Positions 57,570-64,000 of a stretch of 64,000 nucleotides of DNA are shown here, piece after piece. A model generated the notes under the pieces. It worked only from the letters and a program-made list of their open reading frames with translations, did not search any database and was not told where the DNA came from. Both the position numbers and the translations under genes were made by a program. The stretch is from Conchocele bisecta (Eukaryota > Mollusca > Bivalvia > Lucinida > Thyasiridae), in contig CM055278.1 of NCBI GenBank assembly GCA_029237695.1, positions 79,443,817 to 79,507,816 of the forward strand, read 5' to 3'. Each line of letters begins with the position of its first letter. Within the stretch, counting starts at the first letter, position 1.

Positions 57570-58232
57570 TTCATATCCGGCGGCCATATTAGACTTACGT
57601 TATTGCCGATGCTGTCTAATGGTGTATATCAAGGTGTAATTACAAAAGCTATTTACTACACAAGTTAGTTATCAGGTAATATGATATTTGGTGGTCACCT
57701 TGGACTAATGCGATTGAAACATGTGTCTAAATACATACCCAATGTATTGGAATAATTATATACCTAAATACAATATTGGTATGCAAATTCGCTCTGATAT
57801 GATTGCAAGTATATAGTGTTTCTTATTTCAAGATACGGTTGCAAGTACATTGTAATATATTCATATATGGCTGCCATCTTGGACTTGTGTTATATAGATC
57901 AGTATATAATTTCACATCAAAGTTACAAAAAACACACATTCATTGTTTTAAAAACATAATTAAAAAACGTATATTCTTTGATATGACGAATTAGTGAAAG
58001 TATGTAAAATGTTTGGCGACCATCTTGGATTTTTTCTATATGCTGTTAAGGAATTGAATTTTAAAGTTGCCCATTTCTGTCAACACGTTCATTATACTCT
58101 CTTAGATGGTTTAATTTCCTCCTGGGGATGCAATTATATCGCACAATATATCTTGGTGGCAGCCATCTTGAATTTATGCAGATTTCTCCAAATGCTCAAG
58201 GGTAACAGATTTGCATCAGTCGGATTATAAAA
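57570..58232 (-). repeat. Diverged tandem array with the same motif, inverted
   Basis: Motifs GGCGGCCATATTAGAC (57580), GGTGGTCACCTTGGAC (57690), GGCTGCCATCTTGGAC (57867), GGCGACCATCTTGGAT (58013) and GGCAGCCATCTTGAAT (58157) are the complement of the forward array. The last unit pairs with the first forward unit, so the two arrays form a large, decayed inverted repeat centred near 56.8 kb. Confidence 0.65.
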
Positions 58233-61200
58233 CTAGAAAGTCTACATAGGCAAAATCAGTAGTAAAAAACTGATTTCTGAAGAGTTTGTTGACCCATTAT
58301 TTTTTTTGAGAAGCCAGTAATAGCTGTGTAACGGTAAGATAAATACACAGTGCTGTAGATGTATGACTGTATTAACATACATACTGTATCAAATCCAGTG
58401 ACATGTAAGCAGTTATCTGAGTGTATTGCCACTGGTGTCTACTTGCCGGCTATGCGAGTACATTTGGCATTACCTATGGATAACATGTACACTAGCAATA
58501 AACTGTGCATCAGATTGAAAGTTTACACATTGAAATTTACTGCAGTTTTTTAAATGAAGGGAATTGTTGTCTTCATTGTTTACACAATCTCTTTAAACGC
58601 ATGCATCTAATGTTTTGGTGCAGTAGTTGCAGATTAGATTTAACATTAAAAACCTTTTACATCAGGTTTTTAAACATACTTGTTCACGAAATATCTAACC
58701 ATTTATATACTGTAAAGTTTCTTTTGGCCTTAAGTATATTTATATATTAAATCACTCTTGACGAAGCAATTATCATTGAAGCCAAATGTATCTTTCTATG
58801 ACCCAAGTCAGTTCGACCTGCACTTTTCGTGGTTGTCTCCCTTAGATCAAGTGCAATGCTTTGCGATAAACACGCAGTGTGTTGTAAGTGGTGTCGGCAG
58901 TGGGTGAAGTGACTGAAAACACCGTGTATCATCCATAGTTATTTCTATTAGGCCGTCCCCTCACCCTGTGGGATATATTGTTTTCTGAAACTACATTCAA
59001 TTACGAGTGTCATGCCGTATGTCTGCACTCTGTAACACGCTGGATGAATGTTTGGCACCATTTTGAACTATACCACCCTCGGACTTTTCGCAATTGTGAA
59101 AACAATTTAAATTCAACAGTTTTCTTTTTATCATTTTAAACGATTCTGGCAGTTTTGTATGTTTTCAGATGTGTTCATAACTATATAATGAATAAAGTTA
59201 ATTTAAATGATATCTTATCATTCAGATGAATAATTGTGCATGTTCTATTACCCCACCCACTTAATTTCAATGGCAAAACATCTACCTTAATAGCTCGATA
59301 AAAGTATGGTACTTTTCTATTTCCTCTGTGTCAGTGGTACCTAGTAGTGTTCATTAGACATGTTGGATGCATGTATACCGATTATTTGATGTCTGCAGTC
59401 GATGATTCAATGTTTAAACAACGTATGTTTCACCCACAAATTATTTTACAATGGGAATTTTACATGTAATTAATTTTATTTATGTTATGCACTGTCACTT
59501 ACTTATGAATGGTTCAAATGCATACACAACTACTTAGTCACCACTAATAGCTGTTCGTGTACACTTCACATTCCAAGTGTTCGTCCGTCTGTCCGTCCGT
59601 TTCGCATTTACTTAGTGAAGGTAACAACTACAACTATGCGTCTCATTATGCAAATCTCTCTCGGTGTCTATATATTGTATCAATGGTAGTTGTAGTTACT
59701 AGTGTTTGCAATATATAGTGAATGCCCATATTCTGATTACATAATGATGATGCAATGGTAAAACAAAGTATATAGATTCAAATATTTCCCACCAACTGAA
59801 TTTACAATGGCCATTTTACATGTAATATTTGTTCTTACTTACGCTGCCAGATATGTATTAAAGGTTCATATGAACGTGTAGCTACTAACACATGTGTATT
59901 AGTTATCCTCACACTTTTCAGATACATAATGCATGTCTGTTCGTCTCCCTGCCATGACAATTACCATGATCACTATGTTGTGTATTCCAATATGAACGTC
60001 TCTGATACATATAATTACTACTAGTATTACGCTCAGCTATTGACAGGCCTTCAAACAACAGTAAGTAAAATAAATAAATAACTATAATTATTACAGTCAA
60101 TAGTATAGGTCGTAGGTACTAATTTGCACATTGGATATAAAAATATACCTTTTCTACCCTAAAATTAAAATACAGAACATTAAGATAGCTGTAAATCATA
60201 CGAGCAAGCTAAGCTGGAATATAACTGGACAAATACATTGTGTGTACAATTTGAAGATGACAGCCACGCAAGTAAATGAGTTTGTTTGACATAAAAATAA
60301 AATTAGGTAATATAACTGATGAAACTGGGATATACGCGTATATATCTCTGTTCCACATAATGTATACATTATTTATTGTGCATTCCAATAATATTCCCAG
60401 AACCCATTCCGAGTCCTCAGCAGGAACAGGATTCAAATGCGTATTTGGCACATGTACATGTACTTATCAAATCATGTATATAGTAAAAATGTATATTTTT
60501 CTGACATGCTGAAAAGAAAAAGAAAGAAAAAAGCTGACAACCAGAGAGGAAAAGCAAATATCTGCATCTCAGTAAGGCAGTTAACTACTGAAATACACTT
60601 GACTATGTGTCATACGAGAACGCGTGTGTCCCAATGTGTATGGCCGCCATCCATTGCCAGTGTAAGTACACACCAGTGCATGCATCATGGCCATACATGC
60701 TGGTATACTGCTCCATTAGGTACGTGCAGGTATATTGCTCCATTAGTGCACACTCTCATTAGAGCGACACCCATTACAACATTGTATTTTGCAAGCGAAG
60801 CATTTAACCATGGTTTCATAATAATGACATTTGATATACTATTGCATAATTTTCATATAAACACAGAGATTGAAGGTGCATGGTCTTTCTAAAAGTTTAT
60901 CAAATATATCCACTATATTCATATAGCTGCTATGTATTCATACATAAACTACTTTCTCTTATATGTTTTGAACAGTCGGTGTTCTTAATTGTAACACGTG
61001 TGTTACACTACACCTGCTGTGTCAATTTACCAACAAAAAAAACACAAAATGATGTAGGTTTGTAATCAACTTGTAATAGTTCAGATTGGCATATACCTGC
61101 ATATCATTCGGATAACAGCATCATTACATATTGCAAATATACAAGTGCATCGCTTAAATGTAGTCTTTGCATTTCATACTGTGCCAAAATGAATATTTCA

Positions 61201-62171
61201 CAAATGTGGCTAAAAGTATGTATATGTCCTCTTCTGTATCTCCTACAAGACTGTATGTGTCCTCCATGTATAGCATTATATAACTATATATACAAGCCAA
61301 TATTAGTCTTATCTAGTCTGAAAAAACCATTCCTGGGTATTCAAACACAATATAGTCCAGTCTAACCTAGATGCACATCTGACCTACATGCATACAACTA
61401 CAAAATACAACAGGATACCATATTTAGTGGTATTGTTATTCCAGAGGTGATCCAGATGGAAACTCATACATCAGTAGTACCACACACACTCATAGGACCA
61501 TCAATCTGCGTTTAAATCACCTAAAATGATAAAAGTATCTCCACAACATATTATGCAATGTATCAAAATGTTCATCTAACCACTGTCACATAACTTCTAC
61601 CGAAACACATTAAATTTGGATTTTACTATGCAATTGAACTAAAGTATACAGGATGCATTCTAACTATTTACGCAGGCGGTCAGAATCACGGCAGGTTTGT
61701 GGAAGGCGCTTTGTGCCGCATTGTACCACAGGCTGTCTATTTTGCAGTCTATTTGGTGTCGTCGGAATGGAATATATATTTCTCTATTTGACAACATGTA
61801 ATGTCATTCTAATAATCTCAAAACTCTATAATCATGTACCATGTGTACATTTATTTCCTGAGTGCAGAATTAATTTACCTGTTAAGTCTATACATACTAC
61901 AAGTAGTTTGTAGGTAATAGACATGCCTTTGCGACATGAATGTACATACATATACTTATGCGGCATTGAATCCATATAACAATCCATATGGTTGTCTTTT
62001 AAATCATGTATTACACCCCTGATGGTCAATCATATTCCATTACTATAGCAACCAGCAACCAGAGATATGCGTTCGAGTCTATGTCATGGGTAGCACATTT
62101 TGGTCATCGCAAGATGCGGGACCTCCTCGGGGTAAGGGTATTATCAACTATTTTAATAAATTAAAGCTGTA
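58233..62171. other. AT-rich intergenic DNA, no gene recognised
   Basis: About 4 kb without a supportable exon, RNA gene or intact repeat. A remnant of the SINE-like 3' block (CAGCTATTGACAGGCC, TTCAAACAACAGTAAGTAAA) lies at 60030-60075, and a short (GTCC)-like run at 59580-59600. Open frames reach 151 codons at 60437-60892 but have no recognisable features. Confidence 0.55.
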
Positions 62172-62403
62172 TTAACCCTTTGAACCCGAAAGCCCGCTAT
62201 AGCGGTTTATGCAAACAGTGCAGATCCATATGAGCCGGCTCGTAACGAGCCGTCTCATCAGGATCTGCACTATTTGAAAGTTATTTTTGAGCACAAAAAA
62301 TACCCCCTTTTCATAAATGGACTAGTCTGAAAATCATTTTGTGACAATTAGATCGGCTGCAAAATGAACATCCATTACAGCTACCTAGGGGTGAAAGGGT
62401 TAA
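62172..62403. mobile_element. 232-bp MITE with TTAACCCTTT ends
   Basis: Terminal inverted repeats TTAACCCTTTGAAC and GTGAAAGGGTTAA agree over the outer 10 bp. Inside is a hairpin at 62217-62271 (AGTGCAGATCCATATGAGCC and its near-complement around GTAAC). The body has GGACTAGTCTGAAAATCATT, shared with 48476-48708. This copy gives the parent element for the hairpin family scattered through the window. Confidence 0.85.
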
Positions 62404-63232
62404 AACGAAATACATAGATCCGTAAATATCACATCCTAATTTCAGAAGCGGCCATGTTGATGGTCATCTTGAAACTGATCGACAGTCATGGTGACACTGT
62501 ACATGATTATGTTTTGGGTGTATTAGTTGCAGTAATGTTTAATTATAAAATATATACAGCACATGTAGTTTTTAATGTAGCACTGATTACACCAGTGACT
62601 GCATGAATTACATATCGTTACCATGTCTTGTATTTATTTTCCAATGTTTGCAACTCACGAACAAGGGTTAATTTAAATTATGGACACCATGTGAAGACAT
62701 ATGATATGTAGGTGGGAGAAAACCATGTATGTTTGCAATAAGCATACCCATGCCATTCAACATACCATACTACATACTGTCTTGGCCAATGATCATCATG
62801 CTCGCTTAATTGTGAGAAGTATGCTCGTTACCAATCGTATTAACAAGACAGCCCAAATAATAACATTATATTCCTTGTCAATAGTCAATCCATTTTGGAA
62901 ACACTTTGAAACATTTCTTCAATACTTAAAATGATAGACACACATCCGTATTTGAAAACAAACAGAATATCATACTCTATATATAACAACGTAAACTGAC
63001 AACTGCAGCTTCATCGTCAATATTATTGAACATCTGATAATTTTGGCGGACATTGGATATGTATAATATATGTTATCAAATGATTTGATTTGTATATCGA
63101 ACTGGTATGGATACATGTATTATATTAATGAAATGATGTTTATACAACTCCATAGAGTAAAGAATAGAACAAAACGAGAACATTGGCGGCTATTTCGACT
63201 TTTCTGACAATTGTGGTCGGAATTTGCATCAC
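62404..63232. other. AT-rich intergenic DNA
   Basis: No gene seen. GCGGCCATGTTGATGGTCATCTTG at 62449 is a stray match to the motif of the 55-58 kb arrays (written here in part; only its core is notable). Confidence 0.45.
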
Positions 63233-63274
63233 TATGTCATGGTACGTAACTATGGGGAAGAAGTGTGTATTCGT

Positions 63275-63346
63275 GCCCGGCTAGCTCAGTCGGTTAGAGC
63301 GATGGTACGGTAATCCAGAGGTCCCGGCTTTGCGCCCCGGGCCGGT
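63275..63346 (+). mobile_element. tRNA-derived sequence (SINE head), copy 1
   Basis: GCCCGGCTAGCTCAGTCGG and TTAGAGC form a normal D arm and A box. The anticodon stem is poorly paired, and the T-arm region GGTCCCGGCTTTGCGCCCCG lacks the GTTCGA box. GGGCCGG at the end pairs with the acceptor start. It is therefore a tRNA-like pseudogene or SINE head and not a functional tRNA. It lies in a 237-bp direct repeat with copy 2. Confidence 0.65.
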
Positions 63347-63516
63347 GTACATTTGGCGCCCAACGAGGGACCGTGACTGATAAATATTGCCCAAATTGTA
63401 CCAAAAATATGGAATTCAGATACGAATTAAATATAGAATTCGGGGACGAATTTCAATTTGGCGGGGAAGTATGTCACGGTACGTAACTCACTATGGGGAA
63501 AAAATGTGTAATTCGT

Positions 63517-63600
63517 GCCCGTCTAGCTCAGTCGGTTAGAACGATGGTACGGTAAACCAGAGGTCCCGTGTTCGTGCCCCGGGCTCGTGCCCCGGGCCGG
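63517..63600 (+). mobile_element. tRNA-derived sequence (SINE head), copy 2
   Basis: GCCCGTCTAGCTCAGTCGG, TTAGAACG and GTCCCGTGTTCGTGCCCCGG; the B box is nearer consensus than in copy 1, and GGGCTCGTGCCCC is a small extra duplication of the T-arm end. The upstream DNA (TATGTCACGGTACGTAAC, TATGGGGAAAAAATGTGTA) is the same as upstream of copy 1, so the pair arose by tandem duplication. Confidence 0.65.
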
Positions 63601-63915
63601 TGCACATTTTCCTCGCGCTGTGACAACTATCTCTTGTATTTTCTATTTATTTATGAGGAAAAGCAATGTATATGTTTTTAAACTTTATGAATGTATGTAA
63701 TAACGCTTTAATGTAGGTGTACCCTTCTTGTGACCCCATGTAAAGTCAATGGGTATCTAATAAAACAACAGCGACTGACATAAATGTGATCTGTAAGTCA
63801 TTATACAGCTACCTATAAAAATGCACACACACCTGCAATATGCAAATAATAGACAGGTTTGTTAGATAGACAATAGGCTACTGAATCCGAAAATCATACT
63901 CACCAAAAATCCCAC
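63601..63915. other. Unique AT-rich DNA
   Basis: Nothing recognised before the G-rich tract. Confidence 0.5.
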
Positions 63916-63970
63916 GGGGGAGGGGGAGTGGGGGGGGGGTGGGGGATGGGGGTGGGGGGGGGGTGGGGAC
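63916..63970 (+). repeat. G-rich tract with G-quadruplex potential
   Basis: At least seven runs of four or more G, separated by single A, T or GT/AT steps, over about 55 bp on the + strand. It satisfies the usual four-run G-quadruplex pattern several times over. It is low-complexity sequence with no evidence of function. Confidence 0.85.
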
Positions 63971-64000
63971 GGTTATTACTGGCTCAATGTCTATATGTTT

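Noticed and set aside
60437..60892. 151-codon open frame
   Set aside because: AT-rich region, no domain, no splice or start context; expected by chance in 64 kb.
63275..63346. Functional tRNA gene
   Set aside because: Anticodon stem and T arm do not fold properly and position 33 is not T.

Overview
The window reads as nuclear DNA of a bivalve mollusc, probably a heterodont clam or mussel. The reasons are the very high load of short foldback elements, tandem core-repeat elements and SINE-like tails of types common in bivalve genomes, plus spliced gene structure (GT-AG introns). There is no bacterial gene organisation, operon, CRISPR array or rRNA. The species call is inference; no marker gene is present.

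Layout. (1) 1-15650 is one uninterrupted satellite array with a 47-bp monomer, a 69-bp composite variant and patches of heavy indel noise. (2) 15651-17240 holds the only gene I can support: two exons (15737-15909 and 17156-17237) that join in frame and encode the C-terminal end of a type II AAA ATPase. The end of the protein matches the peroxisomal ATPase PEX1 as I know it. The gene runs on the + strand, so its upstream exons should lie left of the window and the satellite should lie inside a PEX1 intron. The last intron carries a MITE, a hairpin element, SINE tails and a 114-bp tandem repeat. (3) 17494-43992 is a nest of tandem-repeat mobile elements starting about 250 bp after the PEX1 stop. 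At least three families share one plan: a 5' foldback hairpin, a GC-rich microsatellite, a tandem core of 155-167 bp units, and a 3' hairpin followed by CTAGT or CTTGT. They are inserted into each other at T-rich sites, and about 10.8 kb of the nest is tandemly duplicated (20310-31150 and 31150-41300). The plan fits non-autonomous Helentron/Helitron-like elements such as the oyster pearl elements. (4) 44096-51061 is an inverted pair of a further family of the same plan, with about 435-bp units, flanking 3.4 kb that contains a 70-bp palindrome, a 157-bp foldback MITE and SINE-like copies. (5) 51230-54902 holds an old element copy, a head-to-tail cluster of SINE-like copies and a 51-53-bp minisatellite. 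(6) 54903-64000 is AT-rich intergenic DNA with two diverged arrays in opposite orientation carrying an AAGATGGCCGCC-like motif, a 232-bp MITE, a tandem pair of tRNA-derived sequences and a terminal G-rich tract.

No autonomous transposon protein (Rep/helicase, transposase, reverse transcriptase) is visible, so every mobile element here appears non-autonomous. Nearly all open reading frames are chance or repeat-driven. Several stretches look like uncorrected long-read sequence, so fine-scale variation in them should not be read as biology.
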